Source: Castor canadensis
Taxonomy: Eukaryota > Chordata > Mammalia > Rodentia > Castoridae
Direction of reading: 5' to 3'
Assembly: GCF_047511655.1 (NCBI RefSeq)
Contig: NC_133397.1
Location: 13,727,501-13,791,500 of the forward strand
Length of the DNA stretch: 64,000 bases
Positions within the stretch are counted from its first letter, which is position 1; each line of letters opens with the position of its first letter. The notes beneath the pieces are model-generated. The model was not told where the DNA came from. It saw only the letters and a list, made by a program, of their open reading frames with translations, and searched no databases. This document shows positions 26,580 to 38,595 of the stretch, piece after piece. A program made the position numbers and the translations under genes.

Positions 26580-26642
26580 CAGAGAAAGAGAGGGAGAGAG
26601 AGGTAGAGAGAGAGAGAGGAAGAGACAGAGAGAGAGAGAGAG
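26580..26642 (+). repeat. GA-rich simple repeat
   Basis: Imperfect (GA)n tract of about 60 bp, intronic between CYRIA exons 8 and 7. Confidence 0.9.
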
Positions 26643-26784
26643 ATTATCATTTGTTCAACAGTCTTACAATTCTACTTTTGGTTCTAAATCTCAAATCTTC
26701 TATGCAATATGTTTATAGTAGTATTCAGTCATCTAATCCATCCTTCCATTTGTTCCTTACATATCTTTTATAGCATCTTTCATT

Positions 26785-26945
26785 ATTGGTTCTGCCATCT
26801 AACAAGCTATGGAACCTTTGCGAAGTCAATGAAACAGTTTGGGCCTCAGTTACTTCAGCTATAGAATGGACATAATGACACAGGCCAGCCAAAGTTCTTT
26901 ATGAAATTGAAGCAAATAACATACATGTAACTTTAATATGCTGAC
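26785..26945 (-). repeat. MIR fragment
   Basis: ctatggaacctttgcgaagt, gggcctcagttacttcagct, atagaatggacataatgaca: reverse MIR, intronic. Confidence 0.65.
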
Positions 26946-26954
26946 CTAAATGAT

Positions 26955-27012
26955 ACATGTTATCATCATCATCACCATCATCATCACCACCACCATCACC
27001 ACCACCACCATG
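26955..27012. repeat. ATC/ACC triplet repeat beside exon 7
   Basis: (TCA/CCA)n-type triplet tract. In CYRIA sense it is GGT- and GAT-rich, starting about 60 nt downstream of the exon-7 donor. Confidence 0.9.
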
Positions 27013-27073
27013 ATCTTAACAGGCTCCACCTAGGTGAACTCTCAACCACGAATATACCCATGATTTCACTTAC

Positions 27074-27153
27074 GGTGTTTCCAGCATGACTTTACAGACA
27101 CTGGTCATCGTACTGAGGCAGTCTGTGGTGTTCTCTATTGGCAGTGTTTTGTT
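27074..27153 (-). CDS. CYRIA: CYRIA coding exon 7
   Basis: 80 bp. The acceptor is CATTTAG. It encodes NKTLPIENTTDCLSTMTSVC and then KVMLETP, ending after two bases of the Pro codon. The donor is GTAAGT at 27068-27073. A GGT/GAT-type triplet repeat begins about 60 bp into the downstream intron. Confidence 0.93.
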
Positions 27154-27249
27154 CTAAATGGGAGACACAAATGCATGTTAGCTCTATTAGCCGCTTTTAT
27201 GCACAATTGAGTAAAAATGAAAAACACGTTGTTACTTAACATCACTTAC

Positions 27250-27366
27250 TTCAGAGACAAAGTGCATTGTGGCATTGCTAAGGGTTTTCAGCATTGGTGT
27301 GGCTTCTGCATAGAAGAGGGACATTCGATTGGCCATCTCATTATTCACTTCATTCTCAATGTCTAG
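27250..27366 (-). CDS. CYRIA: CYRIA coding exon 6
   Basis: 117 bp, 39 codons, phase 0 at both ends. It encodes [20 protein letters not shown] and then [19 protein letters not shown]. The acceptor is TTCACAG and the donor is GTAAGT at 27244-27249. This segment separates CYRIA from CYRIB well, as far as I recall the two proteins. Confidence 0.94.
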
Positions 27367-27533
27367 CTGTGAATTAAGAAGAGAAGATGCAATTATAAAG
27401 TTAAAACCCCCAAACTGTCCACTGGAAATTGAATTACAGACAAGGACTCTGTCTTCTCTCTGTGCCTTGCCCAATGAGGAAATGAAAGAACCCAAGTAGA
27501 AAGGGGCCAGGCCAGGGAGACCCAGGGACTTAC

Positions 27534-27611
27534 GTGCATGTTATTGATACGGTTGCGACTTATTGTTCTTCTATAGTAGCTGAAGTCATTCTGAATCGCT
27601 GGGTTCCTCAT
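27534..27611 (-). CDS. CYRIA: CYRIA coding exon 5, RAC1-binding arginines
   Basis: 78 bp, exactly 26 codons, both ends in phase 0. It encodes [26 protein letters not shown]. The adjacent arginines after SYY match the pair shown in CYRI-B to be needed for RAC1 binding (family knowledge). The acceptor is AAATTTCAG and the donor is GTAAGT at 27528-27533. Skipping would keep frame but remove the binding site. Confidence 0.94.
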
Positions 27612-28075
27612 CTGAAATTTAGAGGAGAGGAAAGAAGCCAATCTCTCAGAATCAGCTGAGGGATAAGCATTATAAGCCCAAGCACTAGATTTTGTGAATA
27701 TGCCAGGACTTTTCTTTGTCATGCAAGAGTCAAGGCAATTTTGGTTAAAAATAAGGACTCATAACTTCATTATTCTAAAACATTCCTTGTTTTTACTGTG
27801 GGTTAGATTTTAGGAAAAATATATTTGTTCTCAATAAGGAACAGACACTTGAAAAGGTTTTCTCTCATTTCATTTGGCAGACTTTGAGTATCTATAGACA
27901 AGTCATCATCTCAAAATGCTTTTACCACATGGAATGCAAATACTCGCCATTTTCTGTCTCTCTTGGGAAGGAGCAACATCTTACTCTCTCCCCCCACCCT
28001 GCACTGGTAGGAGGAGCTTTAAACAGTGATGCTCAGTACAAGTTTGTGACCCTTTCATAGCTCGTTTGGCCTGAC

Positions 28076-28212
28076 CTTCAGTTCATCGAATCGAAGGGTA
28101 AAATGCAAAATTTCTGCAAACTCCTTTGCCAGGGCCTGTTCCCGTTCCAGGTGCTGGGTTGGTGTATAGGGTGGGCAAGTCAGAGATTCCAATAAACTCT
28201 GAAGAGCTTTTT
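28076..28212 (-). CDS. CYRIA: CYRIA coding exon 4
   Basis: 137 bp. The acceptor is TTGACTTTCAG. It encodes [20 protein letters not shown] and then [25 protein letters not shown], ending in phase 0. The donor GTCAGG has C at +3, so it is a weak GT donor. The reading frame joins exactly to exons 3 and 5. Confidence 0.93.
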
Positions 28213-28659
28213 CTGAAAGTCAAAGGAATAGTATATATATTTCAGGTGTCCATGGAGATCCTTCAAAAAGCACAATGCTCAGTTCCATTTGACAATCACG
28301 GAGGCAACATGCAAAGGTCTTTCCTCTTGATGTGTTTCCTTCTTATTGTGGCCACACAGTTTTGTGCATGATGGTCACTCATAGTACATGATAAGATGAG
28401 GCAGCAGCTCTGAACATATCAGTTAGACTACCTTCTCTACAGGAAAGAATTCTGGTCCTTTTATAGCTTTTCTCTGCATCTACACTCTACCCTAATCCCA
28501 AGAGTGTCTTTCCATGAACCTATCATCATGTTTGCCTTTATCATTGTTCTTACAAGGATCTCATTTTTTCCCACCTGTCTGTTACTAAATATTCTCTACA
28601 GTTTTTGTTTCTATGTATTTATAACAGCTTAGTCATTTAACCAATCCTCTATTACAGGG

Positions 28660-28870
28660 GCTGATAAACCATGGTCTACAAGCTGAATCTGGCCCACTAC
28701 TTGTTTTTATAACTCAAGTTTTATGAAAAGACAGGTATGTTCATTGCTTCCTGTATAGACTAGGGCTACTTTGCTGTTACAGTGGCAGAGTTTTAGTAGC
28801 TGTGAAAAATGACACAATAGCTCACAAGACTCAGCACTTACTATCTGGTACTTTATGAAAAAATTGACAA
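28660..28870 (+). mobile_element. Ancient DNA-transposon fragment
   Basis: ggggctgataaaccatggtc, aagctgaatctggcccacta, ttcctgtatagactagggct, tgttacagtggcagagtttt and atctggtactttatgaaaaa follow a well-known old mammalian repeat ending in a terminal inverted-type sequence. I believe it is hAT-like. The exact family is not assigned. Confidence 0.5.
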
Positions 28871-29899
28871 CATTGTCTCTATATTGTCCTTATGCCTTTT
28901 ACAGCATCTTTACAAGGGATACCTCTATCTTTCATTAAACCTTCCCTTCTATAGGAGCACTTTGTCTTCAGAGGCAGCCAGCAGTACCATGATGTGCTGT
29001 GATTGCTGGACCTTTCTCATACTGTTGAGCTGAAACTGGGCCTTTTGGAATTGCAGCTCATTGGGTCCAGACATGTACTTTGAGAAACATGGGAGAGAAT
29101 TTGTTTTCTCTTCTACCTGAGAGTCTAAGGAAGCCCTCTTTTCTTAGGAAACTGTTTTGGCTCATTCAAGTGCTCTCCTTGGTTTTAGCTTCTAGTCTTC
29201 TCAATATTACGGTCATTACTTGCCCAGAGTATTTCAATTTCTGTCTTCCTTGTAAAATGTGGCACTTGTTTTATGGCAAAAGCAGAGAATATATCTAAGC
29301 CTTTTTCATTCTAAATATACTATATTAAATAATGAAACCTTGCATAGCTTTCCTGTTGGGGACAGTGATTATACCACATTGCTGGTTACACTGAAATTAT
29401 CATTAACTAGACTTGGCTTTATTATTGCTCTGTAGAGTCATCCTGTCCTTGTACAGTTATGTTTTTAAAGATTAAGGAAAAAATGCTATGTTTGTTTTCT
29501 TATATTTTACTATGTTAAATTTATCACAATTTCAGCCAAATTGGCAGATAACCTGTATCTTCCAAATTTGTTGTCTTTCAGAAATGAGGCCATCCTTCAG
29601 TAAACTATGAAGAGCTGACAAAGATGTGAAAAGGACAAAAGGAAACCTACTCTGCATGTACTGATAGAGATGATGTGCTAGTAGGGACACTCCCAACGTG
29701 TCAATGACTCTAGGGGAAGAAACATCGCAGTGGATTGAAAGAAATAAGAATAACAGGAGTTGTGGTCCATCAATGGCCATATAAGACACAGAATGTTTGT
29801 GGAACATTTTGCAATATGCACAATTTTTCCTGCTACCTTGTCAAATGGCAAAACAGAATTTACATACATGGGACATGAAAATGATAAACATACACTCAC

Positions 29900-30005
29900 C
29901 TAGCCGTATGGAAAACTCATAAAATCTCTTAAGCCTCACAACCAGAGGACATACTGCATTCCAAGCTTTCTCTTGAAGCTGAATGTCATTGGGATTTTGA
30001 ATAGC
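29900..30005 (-). CDS. CYRIA: CYRIA coding exon 3
   Basis: 106 bp. The acceptor is a run of about 13 T residues followed by AG. It encodes [20 protein letters not shown] and then [15 protein letters not shown] plus the first base of a Glu codon. The donor is GTGAGT at 29894-29899. It is part of the helical RAC1-binding DUF1394 domain. Confidence 0.93.
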
Positions 30006-30382
30006 CTAAAAAAAAAAAAAATAATGGTAGAATATCTACTTTAAAAGCAGTAATAAGAATCAATTGCAGATTCTGTAATTATTGTACTTTATACCCTTGC
30101 CAATCTGTAATGTTACCTACATTACTTAGGGTAAATGGTGACCCCTACATAGTAAGGAAGCATGATTAATAGGCTGTTGCTTCTTGAGCAATGCAGTCTT
30201 GTCTGAGTCTCAGCAGCTTGAGAATTACGATGATCCTGGTATTTTTAGATGGATGGTGGCAGTGGCAGTAGTGTATTTGCATGTGTATGTGTGTGCATAC
30301 ATGTATTCATGCATGTATGTATGCATAGATATGTGTGATGGATGTGTTGATATTTACACAAAATCCTTTCCCCAATACTAAT

Positions 30383-30512
30383 ATGGTGGGGTGTACCTAC
30401 GTCCAGTTACTCCAGAAGCTGAGGCAGAGGGTCACTTGAGCCTAGGACTTCAAGACCAGCCTGGGCAACAGAGCAAAACAAACAAACAAAACAAAACAAA
30501 CAAAACTACCCT
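30383..30512 (+). mobile_element. B1-like SINE, intron of CYRIA
   Basis: tggtggggtgtacctacgtc, gaagctgaggcagagggtca, cttcaagaccagcctgggca and a caaa-repeat tail. It lies between exons 3 and 2. Confidence 0.75.
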
Positions 30513-31130
30513 ACAAAAAATTCTAATGCTTTCAAGTAAAAGGAGTGTGATGGTTTTTGACTTAAAGGCATTGTGAAGGTTAAAAAGTCAACTGATGATT
30601 TTTTTTTTTGCTTTGGCTATTGTTTTGTTTGTTATTTTTTAAACCTCATAAGACATTGAGGATGATAGATTTGTTGTCTACCTAAAGCAAGGTGGTTTCC
30701 ACTGTTGTGTGTGTGTGTGTGTCAAAATCATCACAAGACGTTGGAAAGTTCATGTCATCCCAGATCTTCTGCTGACTTCTAGATCAACTGTCGTTCATAA
30801 GCTTTATAGATGTATTTCCCTTCAGTGCAGTAACTACTGACATAGTTGTTTGAATGTGGAGTTCTGCAATAATAAATGCAGGCTCAAGAAGAGAATGGCT
30901 AACATTTCACTTATCTATAATTCTGTGTGCTCATATTAACATATCAGAACAAAAGGGGTCATCCAAACCTTTTTTTTAGGATATATTGTGTTCCTTTTCT
31001 TCCAAGTACTCTAGGAAATAGTAGGGCTATTACTTAATCCTTATATGTGTGCACATGTGTGTGTGTACATGTGTGGTTTCCCTTCCCTCCCCAGGGTGTT
31101 GTCAATCCAGTACTATTATCATTAGCATAC

Positions 31131-31252
31131 ATCTCGAATCTCAGGCCCTGCGCCTTTGTAAGCCTGTAGGTCTGCAAGGATGCTCTCAGAATCCTGGAGG
31201 ACAGCACTGATCTGGTTCCATATTTCTCTCTCTCCTTCTGTGGGCTGGGCAT
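31131..31252 (-). CDS. CYRIA: CYRIA coding exon 2
   Basis: 122 bp. The acceptor ends CTGCCACCTAG. The exon starts with the last two bases of an Asn codon and encodes [20 protein letters not shown] followed by [20 protein letters not shown]. It ends in phase 0 before GTATGC, a GT donor that is weak at +5. The intron upstream of it is 22.7 kb and holds the provirus. Confidence 0.93.
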
Positions 31253-31564
31253 CTAGGTGGCAGAGAAACAAGAAACACAGAGGGCGGATGTTCATAAATA
31301 GCTCCGAAAGGATTAACAGTTCTCATTCTTGAAGCTTGGTTGTTACTCTTTAACCTAACAAGCTCCTAAGAAAGAAAACTCACACAACTTCTACCTATAG
31401 CTCAGTTCAAAATATGCACTGGTCTTTCCATTGGAGTCACTCTGAGGACTCATTTATTAATTTATTTACATAGAATAGATTTCTTGCACACCTGCTGTGT
31501 GCACTGGGTGCCAGAAGAAGGAAACATTGTCCTTTGGAGACAACTGTTCTAAAAAATTTCATTA

Positions 31565-31720
31565 TTATTATTATTTTTCATAAAAAACTATCATTTTATT
31601 ATGGTAAAATAACATTTACCATCGTAACTGTTTTTAAGTGTCAAGTTCAGGGATATTCATGATACAGCTCCATACTCCATTCTTCTGTAAAACTGAAACA
31701 CAGTATATAGTCTGCTTTTA
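31565..31720 (-). mobile_element. Short ancient L1 fragment
   Basis: The series aacatttaccatcgtaactg, tttttaagtgtcaagttcag and tactccattcttctgtaaaa resembles a stretch common in old L1 3' UTRs in reverse orientation. The ends are uncertain. Confidence 0.45.
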
Positions 31721-34689
31721 ATAGAAGGTATTGGATATTTTTGCTGCAAACGAAAATCTGTGGATCTGAGTATAGATGGAACAAAAACATCCTCCTTCAT
31801 ATTTCCATATAAAATAAGCTTTAAAGATTGGATAATTAACTCTTCAGGGCCATGACAGTGGCCCATCATTCTGAAACATACAGACATGTACTAAGCCCTG
31901 AGACTTCCTATGGAACATGAATGTGTGCTCAAGAGTTTTGCCAAAGATGTGCAGGGAGTTCATTTTAAAGCTACCCATTCTGTTTATCTTTGGTCTTGAC
32001 CTTGACTGTTACTCATAAAAATAAGTGATGCATTCAAGCTCACACAAATGAAGACAGCATTCTAATACCCACAAAACCTTCCCTGAGCTCTTCAGTGAAT
32101 TCTCATTTGATTTCACTCTGGAGTTCATACAGGTTCTTGTTCCCAGAGGCATTTTATGGGAGCTAGTGGGTAGAGGTTGAGAGGTGGGAAACATTAGGTA
32201 GTATTTCATCCAAAATAGGTTAGTTGCCTGAGCTGGTGAGGAAGTTATACTATTCATATAAAATAAAGGCTTCTCAGGTAGACAGGGGGCAGATATCATG
32301 TCATAGAACTCCATTTCCATCCAGTGTCCTGAGACACTGGATGCCACCAGCAGACCTCTCTAAATGAAGGATGAGGCAGAGCTGTACCTGCTCTAACACT
32401 CCCCAGATCCAATCCCCATTTTCACTAATCTTTGTGGGAGTACAAAGAGCTGGTCTTGCAAGGGGGTATGTGCTACTAGTTACTAGTGTTACTCTGGGGT
32501 ACAAAAGATGGAATCCACAAGGCAGGTAACAGCAAAGCAAGCACTTGGTCCTCATGATGGGGTGTTCAAATAGACTGAGCATCAGAGGAGGGCCAACGGC
32601 CAGGGTGGCTCTTCCTGCTCTATTGCCACATCAAAACCACAGGCTCTAAGCCAGACCCTTGAGAAATGATGCCCACCGATTTTTTGATTACTTTACTCAC
32701 TAGGTCCTGCCCAAGACCTAAGAATTTGGTAGCGTTTCCCGGGAATGAAGGAAATTAAGTCCTCAGACATTAATCAATATATGGTAATTTTCTAAAAAAC
32801 AAAAGAAAGAAAATCATAGACTCTCATAGGGTGTCCAGACACTGGGAATAGGATAATTTCAACCAGGGAACAAGGAAGTACTGAAGTTTGTGTATATCAG
32901 GGTTCAGAAAAGGAAAAGATGAGTGTGATTGGGGAGGGATGAGGAAATAAAATGGAAGGGATCGGACTGGAGCAGAGGCTAAGAATGTACCGCGTGGACA
33001 AGGGCCTGTTGATTGGATTAAACAAGGTAGACCTGGAAGAGGAAAGAGAACTGTCAGGTTAGAAAATAGAGGTTAGCCTGGCAAACCAAAGTGGAACAAG
33101 AAGCGTATTGCCCCTTTCACTCTGTACCTATCATTTGCTTCCCCAAAGCACTGAATGTTTTCTCAGATATAGCATTACTCATGAAAGGAACACTTCAGAT
33201 TTTATCCTTTTTTGCTTTTCCAACTTTTCTCAAAGCAACATGCATGTCCTTCACAGAAACTTAGAAACCCACAGGTTAGGAAGCCTACAACTGTAGAAAG
33301 CACTTCAATGGAGTAGAATTCCAGAGACATGCTGGAATTTTTAGTGGAAATAGTGTTCGAGAAGAAAACACAAGGAAAAAGTGCAAAGAGCCTAGAAAAC
33401 AAATAGAAATCAAGCACTCCTTAATTCAAACTCCTTTCCCCTTTGATGATGAATCAAAAAATCACAAGCTTAACAGAGACAATTTCCTCAAGAGAAATTT
33501 ATTTGGAGAAGAGGAAAAGCAAATTAGAGTACATAACCAGGATTCTGAGAGTGCAGACTACTGAATATAGTTGTAAAGTAGTCTGTGCAAGAAGGCACCA
33601 CTGAAAGACAGGAAAGGTAGTTGTCGAATCTCAGCTGTCACATGGCCACAGGTTAGCAAGTCATCACTCGAAAAATTTCAGCTGAAACAAAATTAAAACT
33701 AAGTGGGCTAGAAGAGGAGAGCGGCAAAACCAAAAAACATCTTGTCGATGATTACTTAAATACAAAAGGAGAAAGATTTCACATCAGTCTTTTTAAAATA
33801 GAGAACTTTCTTAAGTGCTTTAAAAAGAAACTTTCCAGTATGGTGGTCTCAAAGTAGAGTCGGGCTTGGAGGGCAGAGATATTTATGTGACCACAAAGAG
33901 TTGGATGAGTGATTTGGGAGTATGGTATCACTTCCGCCCCAGAGGAGGTAGATTTGGGTAGCTGTGGTGAGCACCTTCCATCAGACGGCAATGCTCTTCT
34001 GACTGCCAGGGGTCTGTGAAACACAACCTTCAGCTCCAAGCCTCCTTCTCTGGGAAACTGTTTCTTTTGGCAGGTTTCCTGGTGTCCCATTAAAAATTGT
34101 TTTGTGTGGTCCTACTTAGCAGTGGTGGGGTGGGAGAAACTTAATCCACCATTCTCTCTTTCATCTGGAAATTAGTTAGTCTTATGGGATACCTGATTTC
34201 TTTTACCTTCCCTGTCATGGAACTGAAGTCACATCCTCTTTCAGAGGATAATTATTCTCTTCAGGCTGGCAGCACAGTCAGTCCTGCCTTCTGAGCCAAA
34301 ACACAGAGGATTCTCAGGGGACTCAAGACACAAGTGGCGCCACCTTCCCAGGTAGAGAGTGACAGCTGGGAGAAACCCGAGGGTCTGTCCTCCTCACTTT
34401 TCAAATGGGAAGGGACTATGTAAACCTAGGTAACATTGAACATTGGCCTAAATTCTTATGGAAATCCAGGATTTATCGCACTTTATTCCCCCCAGCCAAG
34501 TGATGGGATAGTTGGAACTAATTAATAAGAATTTTATCCACTATGTATCCACTACATATTCTGGCCATATATGCTTCACTTACCATCAGATTTCCAGTGC
34601 CTGGTACAAACTGTATGCACAAGAAAATATTGCTAAATGGCTGAAAAATGATTTAAAGAAGTCTGTGATTTAAAGAAGTCTGTGTAAAC

Positions 34690-34835
34690 AGATATCTATG
34701 TTTTGTGATTTCTTTTTGCTGTCTTTGAATTCCCAAATCTTTGGAGACAGGGACTGCATTCTTGTCCTCAGTACCTACATGATGTGCCACCCATTGGAGG
34801 CACTCAATAAACAAGTAATGAACCAGTTACTCAAT
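34690..34835 (+). repeat. L2 3' end
   Basis: ggagacagggactgcattct, cctcagtacctacatgatgt, ggaggcactcaataaacaag match the L2 terminus. Confidence 0.65.
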
Positions 34836-36789
34836 AAGGAAATTGGCCATGGTAGATGCTGGGAAGCAGTGAAATAAAGGCATGGTCACTTCAAGATCTT
34901 GTCCTTTCTCTTCTCCCCAAATGGATTTCATCTTGTTACATCTCACTGCGACTGTAAGATATATGCATTTATTTACAATGACATTAGCTATTCACACCTC
35001 CATTAACATTCGTGCTTTTATCCCCTGTCATTCACCCATGACCTCCATGTCTCTTCGGTGTGGTTGACACACTAGTTGGGCATTTGTTCTGTCTGATAGA
35101 AAAACTGCCTTAGATTTATTCTTCCAATCTGAAAATGGTTACCATTTTGCTCTCTGGAACATTCCTGTGAGAAGTTTTGTAGTCTACACTTTTGGTATTC
35201 TCCATATTGAGAGTCAATTGTTGACCATGTTTTTAAAATTTATTGTGTTTTCAGATGTCAAGGAATGACATCTTGAAAGGGACCCTGAAGAATTAGTGGT
35301 TGAAAAGGTTACTGTATTTAACCTACCAACAACCCCTGAGAGCATTTGCTGAGTGAACAGGACTCTGAAAATATGGGCTTTGCTTTTTTATTTTTAACAC
35401 AAAGATTGACCTTTCATCAAAAAAGGGACCCCTCCCCCAATACTCTTTTGATGGAAATGGGTTCTTATTTCCAATTTCAGCCAGTGGTTTCTTTGGCGAT
35501 GTTTCCTCTAAGAACCATGCTCTAAACTTCTAATCATTGCCACTTATTTCATTGAAATTGAGGAGAATGGTTACATAAAGTGAAGTTCCTCCAATCTTAC
35601 AAAGGAGCTGTTAAAATCCCTGTGATTTACACAGGCAATTTCAGAAACCAATACTTCTAGGAGCCCTGGAAAAAGTGTGCCCTGGCCATTATCTGGGCAA
35701 TGATTTAAGGCCTGTTTTGGACTTGCTATTGTGGAAAGTATGAAAATGTATCATGTGCACTGTGACCTTGCCTACACACATTTATTGTTAAGAACTCACT
35801 AAATTCCAAGTGTTTACAATTTTTAATTTAAAAAATCCTATCAATTAAGATAAACAGTATTAATTATTGACCCACCTTTGATGCAATAAGTTGGCACTGG
35901 AGAATATTAACTGTCAACATTTTGGTGTCCCTGGAGGCAAGGTGGAAGGCTTCACTGCCAAGAGCTCTGCTATTTATTCAAAGTCAAATGCTTGGCATTC
36001 CACTGTGCTAATGGAGAGGAAGGTGGTTGCACTTTGTTTGTCAGGAAAATGTTTGGCAAACCTACCACAGAGAACAACAGCAGGCCTCAAACTGGAGAAA
36101 GGCTGTCAAATCAAAGAATTCTTATCTTTGCAAATCAGCCAAGGACTCATCCTGTCTTCAAAGGCACCAGGACTATGCATACCTTTTCCTAACAGCCTAT
36201 TTGGGACTGAGAGGAGAATCTGACAGAGAAGCAAATTAACCTAAAATAATCTGAGAAGACACAATTTATGAGATGCCTTTGGTTTTGAAGGAAGCCTGGC
36301 ATTTCATCAAGAGGATATATAGCTATCTCTGTGCCCTGATGACTGCAGGATAAACACTGAAGAAAGGTACAGCACAAAGGATTTGCCCAAGCCATAAATT
36401 AAATCGACAGCCTTTCTTCCCCACCCACTTCCTCATGTCCCCTTCCCCTTTTCCCTTCAGGATAAACTAGGAAACATAAATAATTATCTATTATTAACAT
36501 TTGGGGATGTAAAATGGTAATGATTTATGCAGAATACTAACCACTTATGGAAACAGCATGAAATTGTGAAGGTTCATTGGAAAATCTAAGTGGGACCAGG
36601 CTGACATATTTATTTGTACAGGACATTAGTCATCACGCACCAGAGCCCAAAGCCCTTCCCCTGGAACAATTACCCCAGGGACTGAAAAGGGCTGGGAGAG
36701 TGAAAGCTCTTGAAGGATTGTCTATTTCATTCAGTGTACTAGAATCCCTGGGTGGAGGCAGCATTCCAACGATGGATCTTTGAGATGGA

Positions 36790-36955
36790 TCCTACTGTCA
36801 GCTTGCCACTCACTGAATATCAGCCCTCTGGGAAAAGCAGTTAATATCTCTGGGCCCCAGATTAGATTTTTGTCAAAGAGAAGGAAGCTAACAATTGCCC
36901 TGTCAGCGTCCTACCTCTAGGGTCATAGTGAGGATATTAACATAGGTTAAAAGGA
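36790..36955 (-). repeat. MIR fragment
   Basis: cttgccactcactgaatatc, atatctctgggccccagatt, gtcatagtgaggatattaac: reverse MIR, first coding intron. Confidence 0.6.
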
Positions 36956-37321
36956 CTTACAAAGCAAACGTTAGAAATTTTAGGCATTTTTTGTGCCTGA
37001 ACTCCCATAAATAAAATGCTTTCCCCCGACCAGGTCAATTCCATGTCAAGTGAGCATACTAAACCAAAATCCATCTGATCACTGATATTCTCCCATATTC
37101 TGCCATTCTCCCTCCTCTTCCAAGATTCTCCAGTCTCCTCTGAACCAGGTTAGCAGATGTGAAGGTGTCAGAGGACAGACAGAAGAGATCAGGAGAGGCA
37201 GGAAGTGGTCCTGAGCCCACATTGCAGGTGACAGTCATACAGCCTAACCCCCTGTTTTAAAGAACAAGAGACTAGCCTTTTTGAGGGTACAATGATCTGG
37301 GGATTTTAGAATTTTCTTCTT

Positions 37322-37430
37322 AATAACCAAGTGGTAGAGCTCCTGCCTAGCAAGTGCAAGGCCCTGAGTTCAATCCCCAGTAATGTCAAAAAGGAAAAAA
37401 AAAAAAGAAGGAAAGGAAAAGAAAAAAAGA
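37322..37430 (+). mobile_element. ID-like SINE
   Basis: aaccaagtggtagagctcct, gcctagcaagtgcaaggccc, tgagttcaatccccagtaat, followed by an A-rich tail of about 45 bp. Confidence 0.75.
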
Positions 37431-37649
37431 TGCCATCCATATCCTCACCACAAGAAGGTGTGCAATAGTGGGGAGGCAAATGTACACCTGCAGGGGAAAA
37501 TAGCCACTGCTAGTTTCTGACGTGTCTCAGGCAGTGGCTGGCTAGAACATTATCCACACTGCATTTTAAGTCGTGGCTTTCTTGCCCGCCTCCCCAAGAT
37601 CTACAGGTGGTAAAGTGGTTGATACACAGGATCCCTACAGGATAACCTG

Positions 37650-37865
37650 AAAAACTGGATCTGCTCAGGAGGCAGAGATCAGGAGGATTGCGGTTCAAAG
37701 CCAAGCCATGCAAATAGTTCACAAGACCCTATCTCTAAAAACCCACCACAGAAAAGGAATGGTGAAGTAGCTCAGAGTGTAGGCCCTAAGTTCAAACCCC
37801 AGTATTGTAAAAAAAACAAACAAAAAACAAACCAAAAACCAAAAAAAAACCCAAAATAAATAAAA
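37650..37865 (+). mobile_element. Composite B1/ID SINE
   Basis: A B1-like part (gctcaggaggcagagatcag, ggattgcggttcaaagccaa, agaccctatctctaaaaacc) is followed by an ID-like part (ggtgaagtagctcagagtgt, aagttcaaaccccagtattg) and a long A-rich tail. It ends about 400 bp left of the provirus. Confidence 0.7.
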
Positions 37866-38265
37866 CAGTCAAACTCAGAGATGCAGAGTATAGGATGTTA
37901 GTTGCCAGAGCTCTGGGGAAGGAAAATAGGGAGACACTACTCAATAGGTATGAAAATTCAGTTATATGAGCTGAATAAGTTCTGGCATATAACAATTTGA
38001 CTATGGCAAATGGTAGTGTATTGTACACTTGAAATGTGATAAGAAGACAGAGCTCATGCTAAGAATTTCTACCACAGTTAAAATAAAAGTAATCAAATAT
38101 ATTGTGTGAATTTGTCTCAAATTTGATTAGACCAAAAACCTGTTAAATCTCATTTTGGGAAAATCATGGAAATTTCAAAATGTACTATATACTAGATGAC
38201 ACAAAAGATTCATGTGCATGTTTTTTATAGGTATAGATCTGTGGTTCGGTAACAAATTTTCATAT

Positions 38266-38575
38266 TGTTGGCAATAACGGCGCTGATAGGTTTTAATTCT
38301 TACTGCACCCTTAAGCTTCCGTTTCCAGGGTCACCATCCTGCCTCAAATCTAGCTTGAATCCTCCTTCTGCCCCAACCTCCAATCAGCATGAACCATAAG
38401 ATCCTAACCAATCAGATCATGCTGAGTCTCACTGAGGGGTATTTAAGTCCCTGCTCCTCTCTCTCTCTCATTCTCTCTCTCCCTCGGCTCTCTCCCTCTC
38501 CCACCAGCAATAAAGAATCTCTTGGCCAGATCACTCCTCTCCATGTGGTCACTTTTGGGGCCTATATTTCCAACA
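38266..38575 (+). repeat. Provirus 5' LTR
   Basis: Starts TGTTGG and ends CCAACA. Inside are two CCAAT boxes (38380-38384 and 38408-38412), a TATA-like tatttaag at 38440-38447, a CT-rich stretch, and a poly(A) signal AATAAA at 38509-38514. This is the U3-R-U5 order of an LTR. The preceding five bases CATAT (38261-38265) are the likely target-site copy. Confidence 0.93.
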
Positions 38576-38577
38576 TT

Positions 38578-38595
38578 TGGTGCAATGACTCTGGG
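38578..38595 (+). other. Primer binding site, tRNA-His-like
   Basis: Lies two bases after the LTR. TGGTGCAATGACTCTGGG agrees with the tRNA-His-type primer site of HERV-H elements except at the former CpG and near the 3' end. The match was judged by eye from memory of that site. Confidence 0.6.

Larger units (their letters stand above)
32000..37300. other. First coding intron of CYRIA, left part
   Basis: Mostly unassigned single-copy-looking DNA with an L2 (34690-34835) and a MIR (36790-36955). 35880-36560 is free of repeats I can recognise and could hold conserved intronic sequence. No exon was found. Confidence 0.5.

Noticed and set aside
26351..26773. 140-codon plus-strand ORF
   Set aside because: It crosses a MIR and a GA simple repeat (the RERERE run), so it is a repeat-derived shadow.
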